Source: Diplonema japonicum (taxonomy: Eukaryota; Euglenozoa; Diplonemea; Diplonemida; Diplonemidae). From it: a DNA stretch of 64,000 nucleotides. Each line of letters begins with the position of its first letter. Position 1 is the stretch's first letter. The position numbers were made by a program, and so were the translations under genes. The notes under the pieces are model-generated. The model was not told where the DNA came from, did no database searches, and saw only the letters and a list, made by a program, of their open reading frames with translations. The DNA is taken from contig OZ025664.1 of assembly GCA_964019335.1 (NCBI GenBank), forward strand, positions 697,524-761,523, read 5' to 3'. Shown here piece after piece: positions 22,819-33,900 of the stretch.

Positions 22819-22996
22819 TTGGTAAGGGGTCCGGCCTTTTTTCTCTTTCCTTTCTCTTTTTTTTTTACCGAACAACAGAAAATTGCGAACTTATAAGAAA
22901 GAATTTTTTTTTTTTTTTTTGGTGCAAGTAGAAGATGAGAACAAGGGCGTCTCACTACGACTCCCTTAACTCATAAAAAAAAATATATATATATAT
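22819..22996. other. Short intergenic A/T-tract DNA ending in (AT)n
   Basis: Contains T runs near 22855 and 22904-22920 and an A run that turns into an (AT)n repeat at about 22982-22996. The repeat is the left flank, and probably the target site, of the adjoining transposon. Confidence 0.7.
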
Positions 22997-23195
22997 GGGT
23001 CGATTTCAAACCCCCCCCCCCAAAATGAGGCCAATTGACACTTTCGTTGCATCTTTGGGCATGCCGCCCCCTTTAAAAAAAATTCTCCATATTTCCCGGC
23101 CCATATTAGGAAAGAACCCGGGTCAGAAATCGCTCAAGGGTGCTATTTTGACCTATGAAAAATTCAGTTTTAGGGTAAAAATCGGGTTTTAGCGG
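22997..23195. repeat. Left terminal inverted repeat of the transposon
   Basis: Pairs with 25199-25396 in inverted orientation. The outermost 50 nt are best conserved; the interior is interrupted by small insertions and substitutions, so overall identity is partial. Confidence 0.85.
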
Positions 23196-23288
23196 TTTTG
23201 GTAAAGTCAGAGATTCTGCTTCCAATAGCAAGAAATAGCGGAACTCACTGCTAGAAGGTGGCTGAAATGATGTTGAAGGTGGAAACCT

Positions 23289-24650
23289 TCATTTCTTAGT
23301 CTTCTGCAGTTTAGATGTGCTGCTGCTGCTGGGTGGGCGACCTCGTTTCTGTTTCATATTAGGCCTTCTACCGCGTTTTGGGGGGGTTTTAAGAAGCTCA
23401 TTCGCAGGTGTGCTTGGTGCTTCGGGCTTGTCATGCTCTTCTACGGGGGAAGTGTCGAGTTTCTTTTGTAACTTGATAACAATTCTTTCCCGTTTTTCAA
23501 GTCCGGGAAGGCTATCAGGAACGTCTTCATCCTCATCACAAGATTCATAGGCTGGGGGCCTTTTCTCTGCCCTGTCTGCATCAAGTTCTTTGATGACGTA
23601 CTTTAGTTCCTTCCAGCTCGTGGATGCACATGTTGTAGCAAATACACCCTCCGGAGTACTCTTGAACCCATATGCGCCTGTAAAGTCCGGGAACTCAAGA
23701 ATCTTCTTTTTGTACGGGCCAAATACATCAGTAACTACAAATGCAGAGGTGTACCGTATCGTATTGGTGATGTTCGCTATTTGTTCGACAGTTTTAATTG
23801 TTGTGGAACGAGACACCCGAAGCCAAACACGAGAAAGCACTCCGAAGTGGCTGTCCCTGCCGTTTTTGCCGTGTTTCTCCCCCAGAAACCACAGGGAAAA
23901 CGTCTTATCAGCATAGACGTCACGAAGACCAAAAAGAACAAAATAGCAAAATTCCTTTGCACGAAAGTGACGCCCACTGTCAGTCCAGAGAATCCACTCC
24001 ATTTTTTCGGGGATCGCAAACCCACTAGCCAGGACAGTTTTCAGGCACTCGATAACGCATTTCACGTCAGTATTCAGACTTGAAAGCACACAATCAACAT
24101 GCAGCGCCCCACGAACACCATGCCCGTCAATCCAGTACACCCCGATTCCCAAAACACTAAACGATTGCGAATGGTAAAAATCGTAGCTTGTTGATACAGG
24201 ACCCATTGGTAGGGACCCCTTGGACTTGAAGTCGATGTCAAGAACTAATGCATCCGGTGGGGGAGAAGTCCTGTGCTCATTGTACAACCTTCTTTGGGCC
24301 ATACACCTTTCAACATGTTGCTCCCAAGGCTTCAAGTTTGCAACAAGTTCACGTACCTTTTTCTTTGGGTACTTCCATCGAATCGCATCAATGCAATTTA
24401 GGGTCTCTTGCATGTCCGAAACACTGAACTGCAGGTCCCATTTGACCCCACGTGATGTCATCGTTTGCAATAGCGAAAGACGCATCCGTTGTGCTTTTGT
24501 ACAGTACTCGCACATATCCGTGGGTTTGGCACAGTGCATAAATTCCTTCCCTCTCCTCCTTCGGAATGTTGAATAGGAAATCTTATTCATAAGGGCGGAT
24601 GACCGGAAAACATCTTGATATGACACCTCGAGCGACCTTACGGTAGTCAT
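23289..24650 (-). CDS. Putative transposase ORF2 (DDD/E-like catalytic region)
   Basis: 453 aa. After an N-terminal segment that includes SYSTFRRRRGKEF and a C-x2-C pair (DMCEYC), probably part of a zinc-binding or DNA-binding region, there are strands typical of an RNase H-like fold: LVLDIDFKSKGSL with a candidate first Asp, WILWTDSGRHFR with a second, and FLGEKHGKNGRDSHFG with a His-Gly-Lys and third acidic residue. The C-terminal 90 residues are charged and end in a basic, Ser-rich tail. The GEKHGKxxxDxHFG block recurs in several eukaryotic transposase-like proteins, but I cannot place the superfamily. Its ATG overlaps the stop of the upstream ORF as ATGA. Confidence 0.75.
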   Translation of the reverse strand: MTTVRSLEVSYQDVFRSSALMNKISYSTFRRRRGKEFMHCAKPTDMCEYCTKAQRMRLSLLQTMTSRGVKWDLQFSVSDMQETLNCIDAIRWKYPKKKVRELVANLKPWEQHVERCMAQRRLYNEHRTSPPPDALVLDIDFKSKGSLPMGPVSTSYDFYHSQSFSVLGIGVYWIDGHGVRGALHVDCVLSSLNTDVKCVIECLKTVLASGFAIPEKMEWILWTDSGRHFRAKEFCYFVLFGLRDVYADKTFSLWFLGEKHGKNGRDSHFGVLSRVWLRVSRSTTIKTVEQIANITNTIRYTSAFVVTDVFGPYKKKILEFPDFTGAYGFKSTPEGVFATTCASTSWKELKYVIKELDADRAEKRPPAYESCDEDEDVPDSLPGLEKRERIVIKLQKKLDTSPVEEHDKPEAPSTPANELLKTPPKRGRRPNMKQKRGRPPSSSSTSKLQKTKK

Positions 24651-25111
24651 CCTGTGGCGTTTGCGTGTGAGACGCCGGAGGACCCGCGATGTTGGCTGGC
24701 TGACTGATCAGAATTGATCTCTGTGTCATCCTCCAAGGACGTCGCACTGGGCCGGCCTGGCTTGCACACTGTACCCATGCTACTGTAGAACAAGTCTTTT
24801 CCAACAGTAAGGCCAGCTGCCCTTATTTCGTCGTGTGTGATGTGGTCAAGCCGCATGCCTCTGACCAATTGGCGCCGTGTGGCGTCTTGTTGTCTATTAA
24901 ACCAACCAGAAAATGATGGCAGAAGTGCCGCTAAAAGTTCCCCTTTACACACTACGTCACAAACTAGTGCAGCACAGTCGTTGCCACTGAGCTTCTCAAG
25001 AACCTCTTTGGCGAGTGTCCTGATCGCCGATGTGTTCCCATTTACCCTTTCTCGGTCCGAATACCTTTTTTTTACCCCTAGTTTCTCAACTTCAAGTTTA
25101 AAAGCGTCCAT
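24647..25111 (-). CDS. Transposon ORF1, probable N-terminal part of transposase
   Basis: 154 aa, helical and charged, with LAKEVLEKLSGNDCAALV and a later KPGRPSATSLEDD linker; GRP-type motifs are common AT-hook-like elements in transposases. No catalytic residues. It ends in TGA that shares ATGA with the start of ORF2, so the two may be one protein joined by frameshift, reinitiation or a spliced intron; CACAG just before the junction could serve as an acceptor. I see no obvious GTATG donor for such an intron. Confidence 0.6.
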   Translation of the reverse strand: MDAFKLEVEKLGVKKRYSDRERVNGNTSAIRTLAKEVLEKLSGNDCAALVCDVVCKGELLAALLPSFSGWFNRQQDATRRQLVRGMRLDHITHDEIRAAGLTVGKDLFYSSMGTVCKPGRPSATSLEDDTEINSDQSASQHRGSSGVSHANATG

Positions 25112-25114
25112 TTT

Positions 25115-25215
25115 TGGAACCCCCCTCTTTTTCTGAAGTTGTTTAAAGTGGGAAAACCTTTTTTTGGAACCCCTCTCTTTTACTGAATTTATGCAAAGTG
25201 AAAAAACCCATTTTT
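25115..25215. repeat. Two imperfect direct repeats inside the transposon right arm
   Basis: A unit of about 60 nt occurs twice in a row, each with a TTTTTGGAACCCC-CTCTTTT block, CTGAA and an AAGTG(G)AAAA block. It sits just inside the right inverted repeat and could be transposase-binding DNA. Confidence 0.55.
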
Positions 25216-25396
25216 GCCCCTAGGACTGAATTTTTTGGCTACTAGTAACACTCACTTTCCAATTTTATGGGGTGTTTTTTTTCCTAACCTGGGCCGGGAA
25301 AGTTGTAGAATTTTTTTTTTTTGGGAAAAAGTACTTAGAGAAATATTGAAAGTGTCAATTGGCCTCATTTTGGGGGGGGTTTTTTGAAACGATGCC
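25199..25396. repeat. Right terminal inverted repeat of the transposon
   Basis: Inverted partner of 22997-23195. It includes a T run at about 25311-25322 where the left copy has an A run, as expected for inverted repeats. The last bases before the AT-rich flank are GATGCC. Confidence 0.85.
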
Positions 25397-27823
25397 ATAT
25401 ATATATTTTTTTTTTTTTTTTTTGCATCAAGGAGAACAGAAAGAAAGAAAACGAAAAGAAAAAATGGGGAGAAAGAAAAAAAGAAAAAAGAAAAAAAAAT
25501 TGAAACACAGACAAAGAGATGAAGAGAATAAGCAAACTTCATTTTTACACATACATGTCAACATCCAAACCCCTCTTTTTTTTATATTTAGCTCTGGAAG
25601 CAGTTGCATCAGCATAGCTCCGGACTTGCCTGGGAGGGGGCTTCAGCATAGCTCCGGACTTGCCTTGGTGGGGCTATAATAGACAATAGATACGGAAAAC
25701 TTATTCTCGGGAGGGGCGTGGTTGTTTTTATTTTATTATAACTTTCTCCCTGGGAAGCCTGAAAACGAAAAACGGGCAAAGAAAAGGGGAAGAAAGAAAA
25801 AGGGAAAAAGAAAAAGCGCTTACACCCCCTGCTCTCTCCCACCCGCTAGCCTACTTCGTGAAAGCCGAGAATTACACAGGTTTTTTTCTCTTCTTGAATG
25901 AAATCCACTCCTTGTTTCTTTACACTCCTTGTTTGCTTTGCACCGGCTCATTAGAGCGTTGCGCATCTGAAAAGAATATTTTAAGAAAAAACTTCAGGCC
26001 TCAGGCCTATCCTGCGATACTGCCATATTCCTTTTTTCCCCCTCTGCTTTCCAATTTACACTACAAAGGGGATTTCACTCTGTTATGAAAAACTTGCCCC
26101 CTTTTTTTTTTTTTTTTTTTTTAGATTTGAAAAAAGAGAAAAGAAAAAGAAAAAGGAACGGATGCTTCCACAGCATTGAAATGCAAAGGGGGAAAAAAAA
26201 GAGGGGAGAAGAGGGAGAAAGAAAACTACTACTGGATCAATATTAGTTGATCCCCCTATCCACCTATCCAGTATAGTGGTGCACCTTGAAGTGACTGCGG
26301 TATATACCCCCCTTAGTGATTCCCCCCTCCCCACCCCCCTCAATTTATTTTTGCCCCCTTTTATTTATTTATTTCCCTTTCTGTTGCATTCACTCCAACT
26401 TTTGCTCCTTTCTGCTTTCACTAATATCGATGCGATAGAGTTGGCACCTAAATGGTGAAGGCAAGAAATGGAGGATTTTTTTTGGGGGGGTGTGGGGGAG
26501 AAGGGAAAACCAAAAAAAAGAAAGGAGAAAAAAAAAGCTTGAGTCCCTCCCTCTTTTGACGTGTCGAAAAAAAAAGAAAATATTTTTTTTTTCTTTCGCT
26601 ACTTCCTATTAGTGAGAGTTCTACCCCCCCCCCCCCCCCCCCCTCCCATCGCCATTTCCAAGCTGGATGAACTATAGTGGTCTCCAGCACCTTATTTCTT
26701 TTTTTTCCTTTTTTTTTTTGTACTTTTTTACTTTTTTGTTTTTTCCTTCCTTCTTTGTTCAGTTTGTGGTTAGGTTGTTCCCCTTCCCCCTTCAAATTTA
26801 CACGAAAGGGCCCAAAACTGCAAAGTGATGCCTGTCCTTCAGAGAGAAACAAGAAAGAATACCTCACTTATGTCACTACCGTCTGTCTTCCTCATCTTTC
26901 AACCCTCACGTCACATCTCTAAAAGTGTCTGAAGCAAAGGTTATAGGTTGGGGCAGTTAGCCGCAACACATGTTCTTAAGTGACCCCATGAGTTGGGGAA
27001 GGGTACTTTTCACGTTTTCACGAGATATGAAGGGTTTTTTTTTTTTTTTTTCTTTTTTTTTTCTATACCTATCTTTATGACTTCGGCCATTCGTTTTCTT
27101 TTTTTTTTCTTTTTTTTTTTCTGATTACTTTGCCTCCCTTCCCCACAGGTCTCACTTGGCCCATAAAAGTGGATTTTTCAACGAGAATAACAAGTTAAAA
27201 AGCTTTCTCATTTTTTTTTTGGACAGAACGAGGTGGCCGCGCTAGTGGGTGAGCGCAAGAACGCTGGCCCTTTTAAAAAATGTCCGATAGCTTTTTGTTT
27301 TTTTTGTTTTTTTTTTTGTTCATTGTCGCCCGCTCTGGTCAAATCAGGAATGAGTCTTGTACCCCTTTTCTCTTTTTTGTTTAATGTCTTTTTTAGCACG
27401 TGTCTTCTTCTTTGTTCTTTATTAAATGTTGAGCATCATCATGAGGGTGCGCCACTGCGGTGGGTCGTTGCTGCTTCTCCCCTATCATAGTTTTTTTTGT
27501 TTTTGAAATGCCCGCAGGAGCGAAGGCACTGTCCCAAAGAAGGTTGCTGCAAGAAATGACCTGAAAAGATCAGCGTAGCAACCGCGCCCCTAGCTCTTTG
27601 TGTTATGGATTGGTAACAGACGGAGCTGCTTTCCAGCAGCAACCAGCACAATACTCTACATGTCAAAAAATGGCACAAATACACCCAGCATCTAGCCTTG
27701 GATTAGATTATCACTACTTCCCGCAAGGGGATAACATTCCTCCCTTCCTTCCTCTCAGGTTCACATACTCTTATTGCCTTCCTTTCTATTCTTGCTGTTC
27801 TACCTTCCCACAGCACTACAGAG
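25397..27823. other. Gene-poor low-complexity region upstream of XPB
   Basis: 2.4 kb in which I see no host gene. T and A runs recur (25409-25424, 26103-26122, 27034-27050, 27101-27120) and a C run lies at about 26624-26643. A 22-nt sequence, CAGCATAGCTCCGGACTTGC followed by CT, is repeated at 25610 and 25644. From about 27430 to 27760 the DNA is of ordinary complexity and has a small perfect hairpin (GCTGCT-TTCC-AGCAGC near 27621-27636) but no convincing ORF. A long pyrimidine tract from 27740 ends in CACAG and ACTACAG just before the XPB start. Confidence 0.6.
25610..25665. repeat. Direct repeat, two copies, 34-nt period
   Basis: The 22-nt core is identical in both copies (25610-25631 and 25644-25665); the spacers differ slightly. 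Confidence 0.85.
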
Positions 27824-30277
27824 ATGAAGCGACGTCGCAGCGAAGACAGCAGCGAAGAAAGTGGAGGAATCGTGAAGCAGCCCCGTGTGGACGGACCCAT
27901 ATGGGTATCAGAGCCAACGCCCGGTACCAACCAAAACGGCACGAAGCTAGCGATGCTGCTGGTGGAAGCCTTTGGGGCAGGGGGTGCTGAAGCTATAAAG
28001 TTCTGTGCGCAGTGTGCCGACCCCATTGACAGGTGCACACGGTTCCACATGTATACCATCACAAAGACTTCGCTGCTGCGGTACGAGCCGGGCATCGAAC
28101 ACGCTATCCAGCAGCTGGTGCAATTCACGAACAACCAACTGAGCGAATTCATCAAGAAGGCCCTCCTGAAAGAATTGGTGCAGCCATGTGGTATCTCAGT
28201 GGTGATGGGCAACCGGTGCTACGCCGAGAGCGGGTCTCTCCAGGAATTGCGTATCTTGTGCGAGGCACCAGACCTTCAAACTAAGATCCTCTCTGCTATT
28301 GAGTGGTGGCCAAAGGACACACGCACTTCTGCAACACCCTACTGGATGGACCTAGAGCGGTGGGAGGTGTCCAAGCAGCAGAAGGTACAGGTAGCACAGC
28401 ACACTACGACGCCTGAAAAAAAAAAGAACAGCGAGGAGCTAGAAGAGAAGGAAGCGATGGAGGAGAAGGGATTGCAGGAGAATATTCTCGCCCTTAGTGA
28501 CGACGGGTCCGCCTTCTCATGGGAGGGGGACAGCGACATAGTTTCCGAGACTATGGGAGTGGCTGCAGATGCTCTAGTGACGATCTCAGAGGTTGAGGCC
28601 TTGGCGTTGGCCTGCTGTGTGGTGGCGATACGAGCAGGGGGGGGCATCTTCAGGTTCTACCTGAAGAACGACGCGGTGAACGACGTGCGGAACGCGGCAA
28701 GAGCGAGAGACCTGCGCTGCTGGATGGAGTGGGACTTGTCAGAACTTGATGACCCCGAAGAGGCATATCAAGGTCCCAGTCCCAGGTTCACACCCCGAAC
28801 CCCTAGATGGACACTAACGGCAGTGAGGCTGCACCAAGAAGCGGCCTTGAATTCAGCTTTCCCGACGTTTACCTCCGGCCCCAAACTGAAGAGTGGTGTT
28901 GTAGCCCTTCCTTGTGGTGCAGGGAAGACCATGGTCGGCGTGCTGGTGGCAGCTGCTATTAGGGCACCGAGTCTTGTTCTGTGCACTAGTGGTATCGCTG
29001 TAGAGCAATGGGTGGCTCAGTTTGGAAGGTGGGCGTCTCTCCACTCGGTGGATGGGAGGGTCGCAAGGTTTACTGGAAAGGTGAAAGACAAAGTTGACGA
29101 AAAGACTCAAATCGTTGTGACTACGTACAACATGCTCCTCCCTAGGAAGAGGGCAGGCACGGCGTCATCGATGGCTGTGAAAAGCCTTACTACTAAACAC
29201 TGGGGTGCTGTTGTTCTGGATGAAGTGCACGTCCTCCCCGCTGAGTCGTGTTCTAACTGTGTGAGGTCATTGCGTGCCAGGGCGTTCATCGGCTTAACTG
29301 CGACGCTCGTTCGAGAGGACAATAAGATCGATACTTTAGACCACTTGATTGGCCCAAGACTGCACGAAGCCGAGTGGGGTGACTTGGTGAAGATGGGGGT
29401 GCTAGCAAAGGTGAAGTGTATCGAGGTCAGATGCATGCTAACAAGTGAGTTTGCAGCAGAGTACGTGCGGGCTAAGAAAGCAGGGCTCAGGGAGTTTTTA
29501 GGGTGTCTGAATCCCAGGAAGTTGCAAGCAACACAGCGCATCATTGAGCACCACGAAGCACGTGGGGACAAAACGCTTGTGTTCAGTGACAGCCTGTTTG
29601 TCTTACGACAATTGCAGCAGTTGCTCCGCAGGCCGGCAGTGAGTGGGTCGACACCGTTGAAGGAAAGGCTACAACTGCTATCCGACTTTCAGTCGGGTAG
29701 GAGAATCAACACCATCATCATCAGCCGCATAGGGGACTGTGCCATCGACCTGCCTGCTGCGTCGGTTATCATCCAGGTTTCTTCGCACTTCGGCAGCAGA
29801 CGTCAGGAGGCGCAGCGTCTTGGGCGCATCCTGAGGCCCAAGGGGTCGCTCATATACCCTGTCTCATTCGTGAAGCAAGACGCATACGCGGAGGTCCCCA
29901 ACGCGTTGTTTTACTCGATTGTCAGCCAGGACACCTCTGAAGTGCTGTATTCGCACAGAAGGCAAGCATTCCTCGAAGAACAAGGGTATGCCTATCAGCA
30001 GGTGTTTTACACGGATGACGACCCGAAGCTGTTGGAAAACAAGATTGACCGTGTTGACTTGTTAGCGAAAGCACTCAGCTCATGGCAGCTCACGAAAGGA
30101 AGGGATGAGGTTCAAGAGAAGCGCAGCGTTTTAACTGAGCTGCAGGAAGAGTGTGATATCGAAAGGTCACCTTCACCGGAAAGAGTTCTCGAACGTAAGG
30201 CGGTGCCACTTTCTTCCCTCTCGATGTTGGGTGGTGCTAACTCACTCGTCTACGGTGAGTGGGAGTTCGGCAAGTAA
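27824..30277 (+). CDS. XPB: XPB/ERCC3-type TFIIH DNA helicase
   Basis: Single exon, 817 aa, starting within a few nt of CTACAG. Residues about 45-190 match the N-terminal XPB domain; a Lys/Glu-rich linker follows, then the damage-recognition-like region. Helicase motifs in order: PCGAGKT (Walker A, near 362), DEVHVLP (motif II, near 465), GLTATLVREDNKI with the RED motif specific to XPB, then DKTLVFSDS, DLPAASVIIQ and QRLGRILRPK (motifs IV-VI). XPB is the 3'-5' translocase of TFIIH, opening promoters and acting in nucleotide excision repair in the nucleus. Kinetoplastids carry two XPB paralogues; I cannot say which this corresponds to. The usual Q-x-x-R and VI motifs look intact, so it should be active. 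Confidence 0.93.
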   Translation: MKRRRSEDSSEESGGIVKQPRVDGPIWVSEPTPGTNQNGTKLAMLLVEAFGAGGAEAIKFCAQCADPIDRCTRFHMYTITKTSLLRYEPGIEHAIQQLVQFTNNQLSEFIKKALLKELVQPCGISVVMGNRCYAESGSLQELRILCEAPDLQTKILSAIEWWPKDTRTSATPYWMDLERWEVSKQQKVQVAQHTTTPEKKKNSEELEEKEAMEEKGLQENILALSDDGSAFSWEGDSDIVSETMGVAADALVTISEVEALALACCVVAIRAGGGIFRFYLKNDAVNDVRNAARARDLRCWMEWDLSELDDPEEAYQGPSPRFTPRTPRWTLTAVRLHQEAALNSAFPTFTSGPKLKSGVVALPCGAGKTMVGVLVAAAIRAPSLVLCTSGIAVEQWVAQFGRWASLHSVDGRVARFTGKVKDKVDEKTQIVVTTYNMLLPRKRAGTASSMAVKSLTTKHWGAVVLDEVHVLPAESCSNCVRSLRARAFIGLTATLVREDNKIDTLDHLIGPRLHEAEWGDLVKMGVLAKVKCIEVRCMLTSEFAAEYVRAKKAGLREFLGCLNPRKLQATQRIIEHHEARGDKTLVFSDSLFVLRQLQQLLRRPAVSGSTPLKERLQLLSDFQSGRRINTIIISRIGDCAIDLPAASVIIQVSSHFGSRRQEAQRLGRILRPKGSLIYPVSFVKQDAYAEVPNALFYSIVSQDTSEVLYSHRRQAFLEEQGYAYQQVFYTDDDPKLLENKIDRVDLLAKALSSWQLTKGRDEVQEKRSVLTELQEECDIERSPSPERVLERKAVPLSSLSMLGGANSLVYGEWEFGK

Positions 30278-30360
30278 GCATTTTCTCCTATCTGAACCAT
30301 GTGCTATGTTGCCTATTGTATTTGTTTTTCGCCTTCTATTTGAATCACCACACAGAGAAT

Positions 30361-30888
30361 ATGTCTTTGCAACAGTCCGTAGCACTCTTTCAGGAGCTGC
30401 AGGGGAGGAGGGCGGCGGCATACACCAAGCTGCACGAGGCACTGAAGCCACAGTATACTGCTACTAGTGGTGCTGATCTGCAGCATGTTCAAAAGAACGT
30501 CCAAGAGGTCGGAAACGAGGTGCAGAACGTGTTTGTTGTTGCATCGAAGGCAGTGAAGGAGCTGGCGGCGAGGTTGGAGGAAGGTACGCATGAGGAGGTG
30601 ATACTCAGCAAGCACATCCTAAAGGTGCAGGCCTTGGAAAAGAAGAAGTTGGAGAAAACGCATGCCATGTACAAGGCAAGGTCCATGCTTCGTGGGATGA
30701 GGGACTACTCTGAGCGAGACAAGGACGAGTGGGAAGCAGAGGAAGAGTACTTCGGCTGTGACTACAATGGCAAGGCATCCCTCGAGGGGCAGCAGGAGGC
30801 CATACGGACAGCTACACTGAGCGAGCTGGAAGTCATTGTGGAGGAGATCAACGACTTGATTGACATGATCACCGACATGGCGGAATAG
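30361..30888 (+). CDS. Small helical protein, function unknown (REX1-B-like at best)
   Basis: Single exon, 175 aa, ATG five nt after CACACAG. The sequence is all-helical: an amphipathic N-terminus (VALFQELQGRRAAAYTKLHEAL), then heptad-like runs and a middle segment ILKVQALEKKKLEKTHAMYKA. The order of a Q-x-R-A-x-x-Y helix, a short linker and a L-x-x-L-E-x-x-K-L helix resembles the REX1-B DNA-repair family, but I cannot confirm it. It ends with an acidic coiled coil (LSELEVIVEEINDLIDMI). It sits 83 nt after XPB, which would fit a shared polycistronic transcript but not necessarily a shared function. Confidence 0.6.
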   Translation: MSLQQSVALFQELQGRRAAAYTKLHEALKPQYTATSGADLQHVQKNVQEVGNEVQNVFVVASKAVKELAARLEEGTHEEVILSKHILKVQALEKKKLEKTHAMYKARSMLRGMRDYSERDKDEWEAEEEYFGCDYNGKASLEGQQEAIRTATLSELEVIVEEINDLIDMITDMAE

Positions 30889-30974
30889 AGGGTTAAAAGG
30901 GGGCAATCTAGCTGCATTTCTTATCCAACTCACCACATGCGGCACCATAAAGCACAACAACACAGGTTGGATGA

Positions 30975-33900
30975 ATGGACGATGTTGATGACTTACAAGC
31001 ACAACTTGCCAGTTACGTGCTTGCGAAGCCTGACAATAAGAAGCAGGTTACGAACCTGAAGCACAGACTACAGGTAAGTAAGTGGAATGAGGAGTTGATC
31101 GATAGCCTCGAGCGATACGATTGCGAGTACAACAGACTTGAGCCGCGCACTGTCACTCCTGATATAGTGCCAACAAGGCCTGGCACAGCAGCTCCCAGGA
31201 AATGGAGGCCAAGTGCGAGGGACATAGTGCCCTTGACAAGCGAGTGCTGTGGGGTAGATGAGTATGAGGAGTCGCTTTTGAAGCAGATTGATGAGATGCG
31301 CGAGGAGATATGCACTGTGCAGCAGGAAACGCAAAAGCAAGAAGAGCACTACGCGTCGCTATTCCAAAGGGCAAGTACGCGCAAGAAGAAAGCGGGCAGC
31401 AGTGCACTTCACGTGTCGATTGCCATGCTCCGCAAAAAGGTGAGCTCCGTGGCACCAGTCAGGAGTTTGATCAAGAGCAAGCGTGTTGCATTGGAGAAGC
31501 AATTGATGGAGTTGCACGACGTAGGCAGCACGCTGCGGCGGGACATGCTCAAAGCGCCCACCTGTCCTGCTGCATTCGTTGTGTCCAGCCACTTTCCCCA
31601 AGAAGTGTGTGATGTGATACAGAATGAGGTTTACAACCGCCATGGGTATGTCGCTCCGTTCACGGAATTTATGGCTGTTTTCGAGTCCATCTGCGATGTC
31701 CTGGAATGGGTGAAGGTGTCGCAGGGGATCCTTGCGAGATATGGGTGGGGTGGGGAGGTCATCAATGGCAGCGAGGCTATCCCGCAGCTATCATGCGGTA
31801 TATCCTTCGGGGATGCCGAGATGGTCGAAACAAGAGAGGGTGTAACGTACAAAGGCCCTGTCGTGCAACGAGCCGCCTTGCTGCGCGGGAAAGCAATGGG
31901 CGGGGAAGCTTACCTGTGTAATAGCGCCGCTGCAGAACTAGAGGCCATCCGTGCATCTATCAATAACCCACTGCCTATGCTTCAGGGCATGCAGATGCTG
32001 AAGGCAGAAGACGGTATCGTCCTTGTCGCACAAGGGGCGGCCATCAAGCGCAACGGGGCACGTGGTGCTGTTGCAAAGCAGCGGGGGCCGAGGGAAATAG
32101 AAGTAAGATTAGCAAGCTTGGAGCAAGCAAGAATGGTTCTGGAAGATCAACAGATCAAGCGTACGGCGCCTTCGGGGGTTGTTACCGTTGTCTTCACCGA
32201 CGTCCAGTCTTCCACTAGTCTCTGGGACACGTGCCCAAACGCCATGCGAATAGCACTACAGAAGCACAACAGGCTGTTCCTCAACCTGCTTGAAATATAT
32301 GGCGGCTATGCTGTGAAGACAGAGGGTGACGCCTTTATGATAGCCTTCAGTGACGCCGCTAACGCCATGCATTGGTGCATGCAGACACAGCTCCATCTTT
32401 TGAAAGAGAACTGGCCGCCTGAGATCATCGAGAGCCCTGAAGGAGAGAACATGTACGTCGATGGTGTGCTTGTGTTCCACGGTTTGAGAGTGCGGATGGG
32501 CTTCACAACAGGTGAGCCAGAGTGCACGACAGATGTCCTCACAGGCAGGATGGATTATTTCGGACCCATGGTCAACTTAGCGGCACGGATCGCAGGGCAG
32601 GGCAAAGGCGGTGAGACGATTATTGGGAGCTCAGCAATGGCAGCTCTAAAAAGGTGTAAGGCTCTCCCCTCTCCTGACGTAGCTGTGACGGGAAAAGGGA
32701 CTAAATCCCTAAAAGGCATCTCAAAGAGCGAGACCATGTTCCAGCTGGTACCAGTTGGTCTTACAGGCCGCAAGGATTCGCAGCAAGATGCTCCCAAGGC
32801 CGACAGACAGTGTGCCTGGGCTGACGCTGTCTTTAACGCCAGAAAGAAGAAAAGAGCACAGCAGGCTTTAAGCGCGGATACTTTGCGTCGATATTTGGAC
32901 ATGGAAAAGGTGTATCCCAAGCTGATAAGGAAGTACAGGTCGATACGGCGGACCATAGAAGCCAAGGAGGCAAAGCTGATGCGTTGCGAGGACACAATGA
33001 CTGCTGACATACCGCCCACAGGATCCGTCACCATTGTGTTCACTGATATACAGGACAGCACCTCCTTGTGGGAAGCTGACGCTGCCCGAATGAGCTTAGT
33101 GCTGCACATGCACAACAAGCTGCTCAGGAGCCTGATAAAAGAGCATGAAGGGTATGAGGTGAAGACGGAAGGCGATGCCTTCATGGTGGCCTTTCCGTCG
33201 CCATTGTACGCTCTTAATTGGTGCGTTGCAGCTCAGCTTGCTTTGCTGACCGAGCCATGGCCGGAGCCTTCCCCTGTTTATTATGAGAACGTGATGATTT
33301 TCAATGGACCACGCGTGCGCATGGGGTTGAACACAGGAGAGCCCAACTGTGACATTGACAGAATCACGTGTCGGATGGACTACCACGGAAGGATAGTCAA
33401 CAATGCCGCGCGAGTGTCGGGGACGGCACAGGGGGGTGACATCGCCATGGGGTTGGGCACTTACACGGAGTTGCTGAGGTTAGACGAAGAGTCGGGCAAC
33501 ATCTTTGGTTGCCTCAGCCTGAAGTCGAAGGGGAGTGTGCATCTGAAGGGGATCTCCACAGCGGAGATGATTCACTCTGTGCTTCCGTTGTCCTTAGCAG
33601 GGAGACGACTCTACTGGAAAAAGGAGGGGAATAAACAACAAGCGAAAGCCATAGTGGGCCGTATGGAGCAGGCGAAGTATGAAGAATACAGAGCGCCAAA
33701 TGAACTCCAGCTGCTCGGGCATCACGAGAAGGTTATGGAGAAGGTTTTCGCGGTGCACGAGATACTGAACAAGCCGTTCAGTCTGACACGGCAGGAGATA
33801 TCTGATGTTTACCCTGAGATGATGTCTGTAGTGAAGTACGTCACGATCCTCACACGCACGCTTACCGAGCACGATGAGTCGAAAGGCGACTGGGAAGAGA

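Larger units (their letters stand above)
22997..25396 (-). mobile_element. DNA transposon with ~200-bp terminal inverted repeats
   Basis: The two ends are diverged inverted copies of each other: both read GG..TCG-TTTCAAA, a C run, CAAAATGAGGCCAATTGACA, then further matching blocks TTTCCCGGCCCA and an inner block with TAGGG-AAAAATGGGTTTT-like sequence. The match runs about 22997-23195 on the left and 25199-25396 on the right. Both flanks are alternating AT, so the target duplication cannot be delimited but TA or ATATAT is plausible. Between the repeats are two - strand ORFs that together look like a transposase. Size (2.4 kb), structure and intact ORFs suggest a recent or autonomous copy. It is the only clear - strand coding unit in the window. 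Confidence 0.85.

Noticed and set aside
26448-26867. 139-codon ORF on minus strand
   Set aside because: Runs through poly-Lys, Gly and Phe tracts from A/T/C runs; composition is not protein-like.
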